64,000 bases of DNA from Taenia hydatigena. Lineage: Eukaryota > Platyhelminthes > Cestoda > Cyclophyllidea > Taeniidae. Numbering within the stretch: the first letter of the stretch is position 1; each line of letters opens with the position of its first letter. Made by a program: the position numbers and the translations under genes. The stretch lies in the NCBI GenBank assembly GCA_036345935.2, contig JADWOT020000002.1:16237585-16301584 (forward strand). Reading direction: 5' to 3'. The notes beneath the pieces were generated by a model. It ran no database searches. It was not told the origin of the DNA and saw only the letters and a program-made list of their open reading frames with translations. Below are positions 23,785 to 35,700 of the stretch, piece after piece.

Positions 23785-24471
23785 GTATTTGTCTATGTTT
23801 TTATGCATAAGTTATCATCACGTTGAGATGCATACCATAGTAATCAGAAGTCCGTCACTCAGCCGTAACACAGGCATACGTGTGCATCTGCCGACACATG
23901 CGGGCCAATAGTTGGTGTGAGAGGAGTCCATCCAGCTACAGAATGATCTCTGCTCCCTAGGGTATTTTTATTGACCTTCATTTCCAAGTAATTTTGGTCA
24001 AAAATTGAACGAAAACGCCAGTATCGAAGCAATTCGGAGTGTTCAAAAACCAGTTTCAGTTGCGGCACTGGGCTCTAAAGGAGGCACTTCTTCCTCAATC
24101 CTATTCCATACCTTAATTACTGGTGGTTGCTCTCCAGGTGGTGGCATTCCTATTTTTTTGTCATTGCCATCAAAAAATTATTCTTGCTAATGCAATCGAA
24201 AGCGAAACAGATTAAATTGAGTAGACGAACGTAGAACGGAATGGGTTGCAGAATCATACTTAAAGAGCTGAGAAAAATTAATCGGACAGGTGGGAAGCGC
24301 AAGCGAATGCGAAAGGTAAAAGAACGGCATGATGGTAGAGGTCTGGTGTTTTCCTTGTCTTAAATTAAAAAAGTCCCATCGAAGTGAGGTTGTTTTATAA
24401 TTCTTTTTGCCGTTGCTTTCATTTAGTTTGGAGAATTACGCTGGCACATTTAACTACGGTTTGCCTTCTAG

Positions 24472-24637
24472 TTGGCGAATTTCCTTTTCTACGGTCTCTG
24501 CGCACCCTTCATTGGATGCCTTTGCCTTAGCATTCTTTGGGAGCGTCTTTCGAAGGCTGCGCTTCTACTTGGCTACTTCATTAGTGCAGGGGCATCACTT
24601 ACCATCTGGTTCGTGCTTGATAAAGCGTCATCATGGG
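24472..24637 (+). CDS. DUR3-like gene, exon with two helices
   Basis: Acceptor gccttctag and donor tggg|gtatgt; phase 0 to 1. FYGLCAPFIGCLCLSILWER and GYFISAGASLTIWFVLD match the DUR3 stretch with a helix ending in ...WKK, followed by the next helix. Confidence 0.85.
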
Positions 24638-24984
24638 GTATGTTTCTGGCTCTTCTTGCTCTACTGTGAGCTAAAATGGAGGTGTCACTTCTTTAATATT
24701 GAGTATGGCCCCCTTCAGCCAATCAGCAGTTTGTCGAGGAGGCTATACTAATATTACGAGGTTTAATGGCAATGCCTCTTTAAGCAAGCAAGTGTCTATG
24801 GCGTTAGTTGCAGTAAAAGGCTCATTCAAATCTATTTTGCGTGCATTCTAAATTGACTACTGCATATACAACACGTTGGATATGATGCAAAACCAGCGCA
24901 GACACTTAAAACAGACTGATAATTAAATTGTCCATGAATAATTTCTTGCTTTTATCACCTCTTACTTATCTTTTCAACGACCAG

Positions 24985-25162
24985 ATTCCAAGCAGACCCA
25001 GCTTACGGGGTTAGGGATAGCATTTTTGGGTGGCTTTCTGCTACCTGTACTGATCACTGTCCTCCTCACCAAACCTCTTCAACCCAAACTGGTGTCAAGT
25101 GTGTGGTGCTGCGTGCAAGAAATTGATAATCGTCTCATGCCATGGCCTGAGATCTTCACTCG
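24985..25162 (+). CDS. DUR3-like gene, exon with EIDN-PW motif
   Basis: Acceptor ttttcaacgaccag and donor actcg|gtaggc; phase 1 to 2. A helix (GIAFLGGFLLPVLITVLL) is followed by VQEIDNRLMPWPEIF, matching the DUR3 signature T-R-x-I-D-N-x-L-x-P-W. Confidence 0.9.
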
Positions 25163-25343
25163 GTAGGCAAGCCAGCCATCCACCTGACCTTTGCAAAAGT
25201 ACAAAATTTGCCTTATTTCCTTAAGCCCTTGCATAGCTCAGAACTGTTTCAGTCGAAATTGTTTAACCAAATGATAATGACATGCCTTTCTATTTAATCA
25301 TTCGATGCTTGTATTGGACTCCCAACATTGGTTTGATGGCCAG

Positions 25344-25536
25344 ACAAACGGATCTGCGATTCTCTCCACGCCTAAGTGAGAATAAACCACCCTTGTCGGA
25401 GGTGCGCAGAGCACTAGCACCACTGCGTCGCCTAACCTGGAGCATCGTGATTTTCAACCTCGTTGTATTTCTCGGTGTCTGGCAAATGCTTGGACACGCC
25501 GTAAAAACACTCAGCTTCGACCGCTTCTTCTTCCTT
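25344..25536 (+). CDS. DUR3-like gene, exon with NKPPLSEV motif
   Basis: Acceptor gtttgatggccag and donor ctt|gtatgc; phase 2 to 0. NKPPLSEVRRALAPLRRL, followed by a helix, matches the DUR3 (N/R)-P-P-L-x-E-V segment and the penultimate helix. Confidence 0.9.
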
Positions 25537-25848
25537 GTATGCATGTTTTACAACCCTAGAATTTCTTCACCCATCAACGAATAGTGTCTGCTTCGGTGTC
25601 AACGAATTCCAATAAGTTATTAAGATTGAAGTTTCTAATTTCTGACAAGAATTTGTAATGTAGTTACCTTAAATGTTCGGCCTATGCACACTTCACAAAG
25701 CACGTACCTTAAGCAAAGCTGTGTGTTTAGCAACCTTTTGACAAAGTTACCTGCAAGGCACATGAGAGATGTGTGTAAGGAGAACTATAAGGTCGTTTGC
25801 TTTTAAAGGCGACTGCATTTACACTGAATTCATGGCTCTTTATAAAAG

Positions 25849-25932
25849 GTGGGATCAATTGAAGTTTGGACATACCTATCTACCATCACCTGTCTCGCTT
25901 CTTCTCTGTTCCTGCCAACCTGCAATCAAAGG
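25849..25932 (+). CDS. DUR3-like gene, probable last-helix exon
   Basis: Acceptor ggctctttataaaag, phase 0. It encodes VWTYLSTITCLASSLFLPT, a membrane helix at the place of the last DUR3 helix. The donor agg|gtctac is weak. If it is not used, the frame stops at TGA 25948-25950, giving a short C-terminus. Confidence 0.5.
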
Positions 25933-26207
25933 GTCTACTTTTGGCGCTGACTTTACAGGCTCAGGATGTTGATGAGGTAGTGATAGGAGCTTCATTTCAT
26001 TACACTTACTTTGTAAAGTAGGTTGGGTGGTTTCACTCTTTACGCACTAATTTAAGCACGCAGCTGTTAGCATGGAGGTCCTTGCGCTCTGCTTTCTTTG
26101 CAACAAGCACGCCAGTGATTCCAGAATTTTGCATGCTGTCACATTGATACTGTAAGAACTGATGTCTTCTATTCAAAATTTAACAGCAATGTTCTATCTT
26201 GTTTCAG

Positions 26208-26333
26208 ACGTTGGCTGTCCAGACTTCCTTGGAGAAAGACACATCAAACGCTGACATCAGTACAAAGCAAGTATCAAGATTTTCACTGCTTTCAGAGTGC
26301 TCATTGCAAGGAAGACATTTAAATAAATCATAA
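26208..26333 (+). CDS. DUR3-like gene, probable terminal exon
   Basis: Acceptor gttctatcttgtttcag, phase 0, then 41 codons of polar tail to TAA at 26331-26333. Two AATAAA signals follow within 30 bases, so this is the likely 3' end. Confidence 0.55.
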   Translation, partial: TLAVQTSLEKDTSNADISTKQVSRFSLLSECSLQGRHLNKS

Positions 26334-26343
26334 GACATGTTCA

Positions 26344-26360
26344 AATAAAGCACTAATAAA
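26344..26360 (+). promoter_or_regulatory. Polyadenylation signals of the DUR3-like gene
   Basis: AATAAA at 26344-26349 and 26355-26360, directly after the terminal stop codon. Confidence 0.6.
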
Positions 26361-28250
26361 TCTCAGTTGTAAAACAACAGCCAGGAATGGCAGCAGCTGT
26401 TTTCCGTGTGAGCACAGCTCAGTGTGCTGACTTTGGGCACCAAATCGACTGCGCACAGCAATGAGTGATTGCTGAGGATTTGCATTAGTGTGGACTTGCC
26501 ATAGATTCCCGTGATGCTACTGGAATCCTTTAAGCGTTAAAGTGTTTCTGGTAGGCCTCGTTTTATATCACCGCAATGCGCTGACCCCAAAATGCCTATG
26601 GTATCTCTAACCTCTTACACGATTATGCGTCCACCATTATTGGAGCAACATCTTAATTACTAATTTTGATGTCGTCCATGTTCTCTCACTTGAAAATCAC
26701 AGCTCGTGTTAGTAGCGGATTGCTTGCACACAAGTCTGTGTGAAGTTTCTGTCAATAATACCTGTTTGCTGCCCATCTGTTATCATAAAAATTAAATATT
26801 CAGCATTTCGTACATCAGAGCTGGCTCCAATTCAGCGCTACGATGATTTTCTTGTCTTATGATTCGCTTAGCATTTCTAGTTCCGTGTAGTGTTTTTGGT
26901 ATCACAAATATTATAGGGAAGCTAATCAAGCATTTTGCCTAACCACGTCAAAATGTATTAAGCTGGGGGAAGTATCATACACATTCCAGGAACTTGTAAC
27001 TAAGTGAATGATTGTGATCGGGAGGAGACTGCATCCCGGCCTTGCCGACTGCATGCCCAGCTAAAGCGTCACGATCTGGCAATTGTTAGTAGCGAGGAAT
27101 GCGGCCTCAGAGCGTGATGCGATGATGTCAATCATTGTGTCACGGTCTGGTTTAAGATGAACAGTTGGGTGGGAAGTAGCCAGTATATCTGAGCTTACCG
27201 AAGCTGAAGACACTGTTGGTCCCCGAAGAGATGACACCCTCTGATCCTATGATACCCATTGCCATGTCCCCATCTGACCACGCTGCTTGACCCAATATAC
27301 AAAAATTCTTCCTCACTCCGTTTCGGGGTAAATTAATGGGTTCGCAGTTTATCCAAAGTAGTTATTTTCCATTTATCTTGGCCCTCTGAAATTCTGGCAC
27401 GCACGCATCATGCTGCAGCTAAAATCAAAGTGCGCGTGGATTGCATCGTTACTGTACGAAATGTTACGAAAGCTCTTACGCGCGAGTGACCAAGGGAGTG
27501 CTTTCGTTTACATCATCCCTACGCGTATGTTTTGCTTATAAAACTTGCTTTATGTTGAGCGATTATATTCATGCTTTTGTGGCTCATGGTTCACAGGCAT
27601 TGATATCGAACTGTTAAAACAATGTTATACACACGCAATCCCTTTTACTTCCCGATTTCGTCATGTTAGCACCAATGCAGCTCATCAACATTGTGTGCTA
27701 TCTTCAATAGTGCTGCAAAATGCATTACTCTGTGCTTTACATTGATTATTTTGCGATGTAGAAACAAAAATCAACAACTACAGGGTAATTGATCATTGAG
27801 CATATTTTTGGGAAGTTATGAGAATGAGTTAAAGCACTAAGCAATGTTTAAAATGTATGGCAGATAATCGATGAGTTAACTTTGTTAACTTCTTTGGAGC
27901 ACTTCTCTGGCTACATGCCTTACTAGCTAGCCTCACCGTATGCATCATGGTATCTATAATTTAGTCTTTACCATGCACGCTGACTACCGTCTTTACCTTT
28001 ATTTATTTAAATTTATTCGCCAAGCATGTGGGCAGATGTTTGCATGTAGACGGCATTGTGTGACTCTGTACTCCAAAATCACTTAAATTTGCTCAACATC
28101 ATAAGGCTTTTTAATATGTTGGCAAGAAAAATGTGATTACGGCCAAATGAATCAGGCTAATTTCGTAATTAATCAAATTACGTGTGCTGGTTGTAAAAAT
28201 GGAAAAAATGCAAAATGCACTCAAGCGCAAGACAAAAAATTCGAATGATT
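26361..28250. other. Intergenic stretch
   Basis: No gene, RNA or repeat can be supported here. Confidence 0.5.
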
Positions 28251-28254
28251 TGCC

Positions 28255-28450
28255 TGAATTCGACGTCTGGGTAACGCGTATTTAGACCGAATAAGGATTG
28301 AGGAGTTTCTCCTGTCGTGGCATGAGCATGTAACAACTTTTGGCTCATATAAATAACCTTATGGAATGATTGTTTAAGAGTCATAATTTGAGTTTACAAG
28401 GAACGTCAAGGGACTAGTTTCACTATTGAACCGTTGAGAGCATCCCTCCC
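28255..28450 (-). mobile_element. Decayed Ty3/gypsy-type integrase fragment
   Basis: On the minus strand one frame reads QRFNSET, matching the ERFNRTL motif at the end of the retroviral-type integrase core, and runs to FLVNSNYDS and a stop. After a frame change the next reads HATTGETPQSLFG followed by R-Y-P-D. This matches the integrase tail motif (H-x-x-T-G-x-x-P-x-x-L-x-x-G-x-x-P-R-x-P). Stops and a frameshift show it is dead. No LTR, reverse transcriptase or other part is seen nearby, so it is a small relic. Confidence 0.65.
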
Positions 28451-29835
28451 GTGTTTCGGATTGCATGACTTGGCAGACTTTGCAAAACTATGCCTTCGCG
28501 CAGTCGAATACAAACTTAGTTGCTTCCAATTAACAACTAATGCAAAGTCAATTTTGGAACAGAAGGAGAAGAATCTTGGTCTTTATTTGGCAGTTCCTTA
28601 AAGTGGTAGAGAATGGTACTAGCATAGGATTTATGGTTAATTTGTAAGCTATAAAAATATGCCACATCATAGCAATCTCAGCTGCTAGTATTTATTCGAA
28701 AAGCCGCAAGCAAGAATTGGCACAGTCAGTCTTCAATCACGTTATCGCTCGGGCAATAACCTACAAAGTAGGGTACAATATTTTCACGGAGAATTGATAA
28801 TGCTACATAGAACTGCAAATGTCATCATGTTGCATGCTACTTGACCAACAATTTTCTCACGGTGCTTTATGTGCTTCTCACCAAAAATCCGGGAAAGCTA
28901 TCCCCTCATTTTTCGGTTTTAGCTTTCACTTACCTTCGTCTTTACACTTGGTCTCGTTAAATAGCATCGATGTTGGGAAACTGAAAGAAAATCTTCTTTG
29001 TGACTGCGATTGACTCTTGATGCTGACACACGGTTGTAGATTATCGTCTTCCCCTTTACTATCTCGATCTAATGCACCTATGACAGCATTGCCAAATGTA
29101 CAGTCTTGTCACCAGCTCTCTCTTTTGCCGGACGGTTCACTTCTTCTGACAGGTATGTCGGAATTCGTCGGCTTTGATCGTATGCTTTACGATAAGTAAA
29201 TGTCTACTTTATAGACGACGAACACTTCCCATAGGTAATGTAAATTTAACTAGGCCGGAAATACAGCACCTGATTTGCGGTTTATTTGTTGACATCGATA
29301 ATCGCATTATTCGCACGTCCAAGCACCGATCTTGTAAGAGATCAAAACTGAACTGCGGTCACTGCATCACGAAGTGTCTGATGGCGAAGACTTAGATGAT
29401 GGGGAAAAGTGGAGTCTTACTAGGTAAAGAGCAATAATGGTTGCTCAGACCCATTTCTGGAGGCCCTGACTCTCAGCTACCTAGTTTCATCCTTCATTGG
29501 ATGTCGTTTTACCGCTATCGAAACTAATTCGGATGCTGATTTTCTGCCCATCAATAGCAATAGCAGTGCACACTCGACTTGACCAATCCATCTTTTAAGT
29601 GTTATTGCGGGTGCAAACGGACGTGGATTTCTCCTAATCTTACCATCGCCATCCTCACCAACACTAGCATTGGTGTCGGGAAGACCATCATTAGCACTAA
29701 CTTAAAAATTCGCTTCACCCATAGAACCTTGTCCTACCACTTCAATCGAGCATCACCCATTTTCCTTAATCCCCACCTCCACCCTTGTTTCCGTCTCCCC
29801 TCATGCACACCTCGAATCCGCATTCCGCAACGCCA

Positions 29836-31435
29836 ATGACGGCAATATCACCACCTCCCGGCGATGTTATTAGACGTATCGGTAAGTAACTTCCCCTTCT
29901 CAATGCAGCCTTTAATCTTTAGTCAGCTTTTACTACTCACACCCAATCATTCGTGACAGTGGACCTTAGGGATCAACAGGGACAAGCGCAGGGCGATGGC
30001 GACGAGGTTGGGCTGATGGGAGACGAGGAATCAAAATGTTTAATCTTACATTCACTTGCTTATTATTATCAGTCCGTGCAGAGCACACTGTCTGCCTTAA
30101 AAAAATTGGAGACCTATGCCGACTTCGAAGCCTGCTCGCTTGATCTCTTGTAGGATGCATAGGACCAGGATTGTTTGAAACAAATTTATTTGATTTCATC
30201 TAGGATGACTAATCGCATGCGTTTAGATTTTCTAACTGCTTTTTTGAAGCCACCGACTTCATTAATGACATATCCATTTCTATGCTCAAATTAAAATCTG
30301 CACACATTCAATACCCTTATAATGTGTGTTATGCACATTGAGATGCAGAATAATTAAATGCTTGGGGACCGGCATATGAGAAGGTTAAATGCTGCGTGTC
30401 ACTGATAATATGCTATCAGCGGAAGGAAGGACGTTAGAGTTGACATTAAATCCGCAGAATTAGCAGTAGGGTGCATATACTAGTCCATTTGAGTGCCAAC
30501 TCACCTTCTTTATCCAGGTTTGATCTTAGCACACATTGCTAGCTTTAAAGTAGGTCTCCTTTGCTTTTCGTCACCCACAACACTGCTAGTAGTCGAATTG
30601 GCACACAAATCTCTATTCGACAGAGGGAGCGAGGACCTAATTACGAAGTTTGCTTTGGCTCCTTGCTCCTTAACATATTTCTTTCCATTGTCAGATACTG
30701 CGCAAAATAAATGGAAAGTGAGTGGTTTGTGAGGGACAAAGGTGTGCATCAATCGCAAAAGTTGGATGGGAGGGGAGGAATAGCCCCTTTGTTAAGTCAT
30801 TGGAAATGAGTTAATATCAGCTAAGACACTTAGCCACCAAAGGATTTTATCCAAAATGACTTTATGAGAACTGCTAGACATCACCTTGCGTCCCTCTGCC
30901 GCATCATCAAATCGGCCTACCATCGTGACCCAAACTTGTGCCTCTAAAACTAAAGTAAGGCCCCAAGGCGATAAACTATCATGGACTATGCCGCAGACTA
31001 CTAAGGCTATAGTTTTAGAGGAGGCTCTTTCGACTCCGTAAAACAAATAATGTCTACCATTCGCAGGGTGTGAAAAGTAACTTTATTGTTTATCATTGAA
31101 GTGGTGCAAGAGGCGGATCGGCGAGCGAGTTATAATTCTACCTTTAAAATGCAAGAAATCCTCTTGACTTTCTTTACTGATGATATAAGAGGAACAAAGT
31201 AATTAAAATGTTTATTTTTTGTTTTAACTAGGGGGATGGGTCCGCATGCAAAGTTCATGGTAAGGACACTTCTTCTTTTGAACACCACTCCAAACCGCCC
31301 TCGAATGGGTTACTTTAGAGAGCTGCACCACTGGCGTAAGTGGGCGTTGTCATCGACTTTGGCCATAAGTGCTGACATTGGCGTCCGAGTCCGAGCAGAA
31401 TCTGCTGACTCAAAATTACCATGTTCACTGACCTT
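29836..31435 (+). CDS. Candidate gene of unknown function, three phase-matched exons (partial)
   Basis: Proposed exons are 29836-29881 (ATG, donor atcg|gtaagt, phase 1), 29960-30148 (acceptor cattcgtgacag, donor ctctt|gtagga, phase 2) and 31232-31435 (acceptor tttattttttgttttaactag, donor acctt|gtaagc, phase 2). The frame stays open through both joins. The product starts MTAISPPPGDVIRRI, then a Gln/Asp/Glu-rich acidic stretch, then a basic, amphipathic part (LHHWRKWALSST). No family is recognised. If the second donor is not used, the frame ends at TAG 30151-30153 as a 79-residue protein. Further 3' exons are expected. This rests only on splice signals and open phase. Confidence 0.4.
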
Positions 31436-32566
31436 GTAAGCGATACGGATTTGGATCAAGACTAAGCTGACCATATTTGGTCATGCATGTTTTTATATGT
31501 GAGAAGGTTTTCTTGACGCGTTTTGCTGATCAGCCAGATCCTCTGCCATAAAGAAGGGAAGTCTTTATAAATAAGACTATCACAATGTATACTCATAGAT
31601 TTGCTCATATTCTGCCTCTATTTTTCTCTAGGGAAAAATAGAAACGCTCAAGCATAATGTTGCTTGCATTACTTGCATCTTTACTTATGAATTTAGCAGG
31701 GCAGTAACTACAATTCACCATTGGTTTAATAACTTGGCGTCATTTTTAAAGCACTAAACCCAACTATTGGAAGGGCATACAGAGCGTAAGATGGACACGG
31801 ACTGCAGTGCGCTATGCGACAACCATAAGATTCTTTGGAGTGGGCACACAATGACCGAGCTCATTGGGCACTATCCTCTTCTATTTCATTACAATGCAGT
31901 AATCGAAACATATTCTATTGAGTACTTGAATAATAGTGCGAAACAATTGATTTGAGATTGCCTTTGAGACAAGCGTCGAGGACTTTTGCTCTCAATTGGA
32001 TGCAATCCCAAGGGCATAGATTACGAATGATTTAACTTTCCTTTTCATCATATGCTTACGATCTAAATAAGCAGCTTTGCAAGTGTCAAGCTCGCTCGAA
32101 TTGCCCTGCTAATATCAATGAAATTGCAATGTAAGTTCATTAATTGTCTATAGAGATGTGACGATGCAAACAAACTACGGCGTTAAAGTGCTTTCCTTTA
32201 AGCATAGTCCTCAGTGCCAATATATTTGGTTTTCCAATGCCTTTAATGCAATGCACTTCGATAATCGCGAGTTGCTTGGATTCTTTCCTGACGATAGTTA
32301 AGCACTCGAGATGAGGTGCTAAAGGTTGTTATTACTTGCATAGTGCCTTAGTCCTAAAAAAAAATTTAAGATTTTATTGCTACTGCCAAATCGTAGACCA
32401 TATCTCAGTTTTTTTTAATTTTCATTGGCATTGGTAGCAAGAGCACTTGGGAGTCTTCTGAAACCTCTTAAATTAAGCAAATTCTTTTAACAGTGATTTA
32501 GGCTTGGCATTTGAATAAAAAGCACTTTAAAATATTTTCTTTTGTTTCCAAATCTACTTAATCTAG

Positions 32567-32727
32567 GAAGCTTTGTAGCAGCAATTTTACAGCGATATGG
32601 AGAAAATGGTAGCGGTACTAAGATTAAACAATTTGGATTGAGACTTCAAATTCAAGAGAGCGCACCCTACCTTGCAGGAGCATCTCTTAAGACGTTGCTT
32701 ACCCGTCATAGACATTTACAAATTTTA
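32567..32727 (+). CDS. Candidate exon, unknown product
   Basis: Acceptor caaatctacttaatctag and a moderate donor, tta|gtaaac, enclose 53 open codons (SFVAAILQRYGENGSG..., ending RHRHLQIL). It could continue the candidate gene at 29.8-31.4 kb, but the phases (start 1, end 0) need at least one more exon in between. No family is recognised. Confidence 0.25.
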
Positions 32728-35700
32728 GTAAACAGCCATCTGTGATTTGCTTGGAAAGCATTTTCGTGCTCAGTCTGCAGTCAAGCAAAAATGAAAAACA
32801 GGTATTAAGATTTGCAAAATGGCAGGAAGAATGAGCTTAAAATGCATGGATCATTTGACAAAAAGGAAATGAAGCTGATTTCGAAGTCGGTAAAAGTCAG
32901 TCACTGCAATTAGGACAAACCAAGGCCTCTGGTCTAACCACGACCACCACCTTGATAATACGCATTTTTTTCCAAATGGCGGCAAGGCGGACCCATTCTG
33001 ATATCCCCACCCAACTTTAGCTAGCCGAATTCGCCCTCACACAGGTACCACAGTCGCCAATTCGTCGAAATGGCTGCTAATGAGGAGTTCTTAGTTTCGC
33101 CGAGTTCGCGATACAACTTTGCGATGTGTTTTGCTGCACGGGTTTTGCAGCAACCACCGCAATCACTGTTTGGATCACCAACAGGCTCCTTACAATCGTC
33201 TTTAACCTAATCAAATTATTCTTCTTGTCTGTACACTTTTGGTAATCCACAAAGCAGAGAACAAGACTGGTACTCCTGATCCTTTTTTTGACGCGAGTAG
33301 ATCGCCAGTATATGGTGATATTTTGGAAAATTGTGACCCGATACAGGACGTAGGAAATGAGGTTTCGACTGCGGCCTTAGTCCAATCTCACATTTCATTA
33401 TGGGTAGGCGCGCGATAGACTTTTGAGGTTGGCTTTTGCGAAAATTGCCCAAATGTATTGCGAAATGGCGATTTCATCTGTTGAACGCCCTTTGACCGGA
33501 TATTAAAAATGCACGAATCCGCTGAATATTAGCTGGTTATAGATCTGCATTTTACCAAATAGAAAGCTTGCTTTCGCAAACAAGGTTGGTAAAGGCGGAC
33601 AGTGAGAAATGAGGGGCTTGAAGCTGTCTCAAATGTCGATAAGAGGTAATTTTGGCAAAATAGACTGTCTGGACACAGGACTCATAAGGTGAAGTTTTTA
33701 ATAAACTTCCGATTCGAAGTGAATTTAGCCTCGCCTTAGCCTTAAGCCACTCCGGATCGTCTACACATTTTGTTTAATTCGATTAAACATGTGACTTCTG
33801 CAGTAGGCAAGGGGAGGTAATCGTTTCACTAGACACAGCCTGTAGCACTCTAGGCAATTTGACTGGATCCTCAATCCCGTCCAAAGAATAACTGAATTCA
33901 GAGCGTGAGATTCTGCCGACCATCAGCGCGTCCATAGAGGGACTCTGGCACACCAGTCTCCCTAAGCATGCATGCTGAGGAAATCTCTGGAACGAAACTT
34001 GTCCAGGCGGCTCAAGACTGGTGTCGCTTCTGTTAATAGCTTTCTTGCAGAAAACGGGAATAAGGCAGACGCCAAGGACGGACGTGATTCTTAGCCCTTT
34101 CGTTATGCGATGCCAGCATTACACCCATCCTTAAGATATGCACTTCTTTTGCACTGCTACAGTTTTTCAGAGTAATATGAACCAGGATAAAAATTATTTA
34201 GGGCCGGGTCCGCCTTCCGATGCCGCAAACGTAGTGTCCCAGGACCTTGTTGTTAGTAAATGAAGGCATAACACTGGGGCAGAATATGAATGCCTTTAGC
34301 AAACGCAGAGCTCGAGGCCATCAAATTGGCTACTTGGCTCCTCAAGTGATAATGGTGAGTGTGCAAGCTGCAAATATGCGGCAATCGTGTCTTTCTAAAA
34401 TGGCCATCATGCTTACGGCTTACGGAAGGGAGGCATTCCCTAAATATTACTGATTCAGCGGAAACTTACTGGTGAAGAGCTTCTAAAACGTTATCGGCTT
34501 CGACCAGGTTATGATCAAACTGAACTGACTCTGAGGAGGTGGCCATTTCTGTTAAAATGATGAACTTAGGCAATGGACCCATAGTCGAACATCTACCCTG
34601 TTTCTCAAGCCAATCCTATCCACGTGAAGTTTTGCAAGTAGAGTAAGTTCCTTGTCCAGAGCATGTAAAAACAATTCCAATGTTTTTGGCGATCCCCTCT
34701 GCAGACTCTCTTTCCTATTGTGGCTTTAAGCTGTATTAGGCTGCCTGTAATCACCATCAAAGATGACATAGTTATGCTCACCTAGCCAACTTTGATCTTC
34801 TTTCCCACTTTTTTTATCCCATTCATACCTTTTCATTATGCTACTACTCACCGTCCCCTGATGTGATTCAATCGGGTTGATAAGTTCAAAATACTTGAGG
34901 ACACATCTAAAAGAAGCAAGGTAAAGTAGACCACGGCACTGACAAGTTACAAAGTAGTGTCATTCTTCTGTGCGATGCTCGATTGCAATGCCACGGCGCG
35001 GTGATCACAGTGCGTTGATGCTCATTTAATATCAGAAAACCGTTTGGCCGAGGATAAAAAGTCATCGTTAGTGCTGATTTTAGAGCCCATCATGTAAACT
35101 CATTTAGCTGCCAAAATTCTGTATGCGTGTTCGGTTTAGTCGTAGATCAGCTGATCTCTTCAAAAAGGAAAATATGGCTAATACTGAGGCACATTGACAT
35201 TCGCCAAGGATGTAAAGATTAAGCAGAGTTATTAGGGGCCTACAATCGACGCAGATTTAATTAGACTCCTCCAGGGACTCGATAAAGCTAAGTTTGAGAA
35301 AGTGAGACATTGCGTAGCATTTGAAAGCATCACGCCGTCTGTGATGATGCGTCGAATCTCGGTCTTTGATTCTACGATGAGGTGTGGTGACTTAAGCACG
35401 ATTAAATGAACAAATCAAATCACACTGTAGACGTGATGAAGTGAGTCGCTAAGAAGTAAGCTACAATACTACAGCAGAAAAGGCTTAAAAAGCTGCATTT
35501 TTGGCCGGATGTGCACACCAGCAGGACAGCGGCATTACCAATGCAGAGTGTGGGATCCGCGTGCCTTAGCATACGCTCAGCAGAATTCAACCACGCTTCA
35601 CTGTTGTTAGCCTAATTGAATCTAAACTAGCAGTGGCCATACTCAAATACATATTCCGGTCTAAATAGTGGAAAGGTATAGCAGTTTTACTAATTTCAAT

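Larger units (their letters stand above)
17416..26333 (+). pseudogene. Sodium:solute symporter, urea transporter DUR3-like; in-frame stop in exon 3
   Basis: This is a multi-spanning plasma-membrane transporter of the solute:sodium symporter family, DUR3 branch. Fungal and plant members move urea and related amines; the animal substrate is not established. It is reconstructed from exons at 17416-17658, 18412-18540, 19265-19475, 19562-19768, 20858-20980, 21094-21303, 21586-21743, 21968-22110, then the gap, 23686-23784, 24472-24637, 24985-25162, 25344-25536, 25849-25932 and 26208-26333. Junction phases agree at every junction outside the gap. DUR3-like landmarks in order are ITWPTTILEAVGN, YGIAG, KAPGAHT, LLDQALWETSV, HLLGKSG, SIVGASSVLYHDVF, EIDNRLMPW and NKPPLSEV. 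Exon 3 contains TAA at 19379-19381, about codon 163, where relatives have Glu or a similar residue. Either this allele is a pseudogene or the base is an assembly error; the rest is intact, which favours error or very recent loss. One transmembrane segment near 23.8-24.4 kb is not found. Confidence 0.85.
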
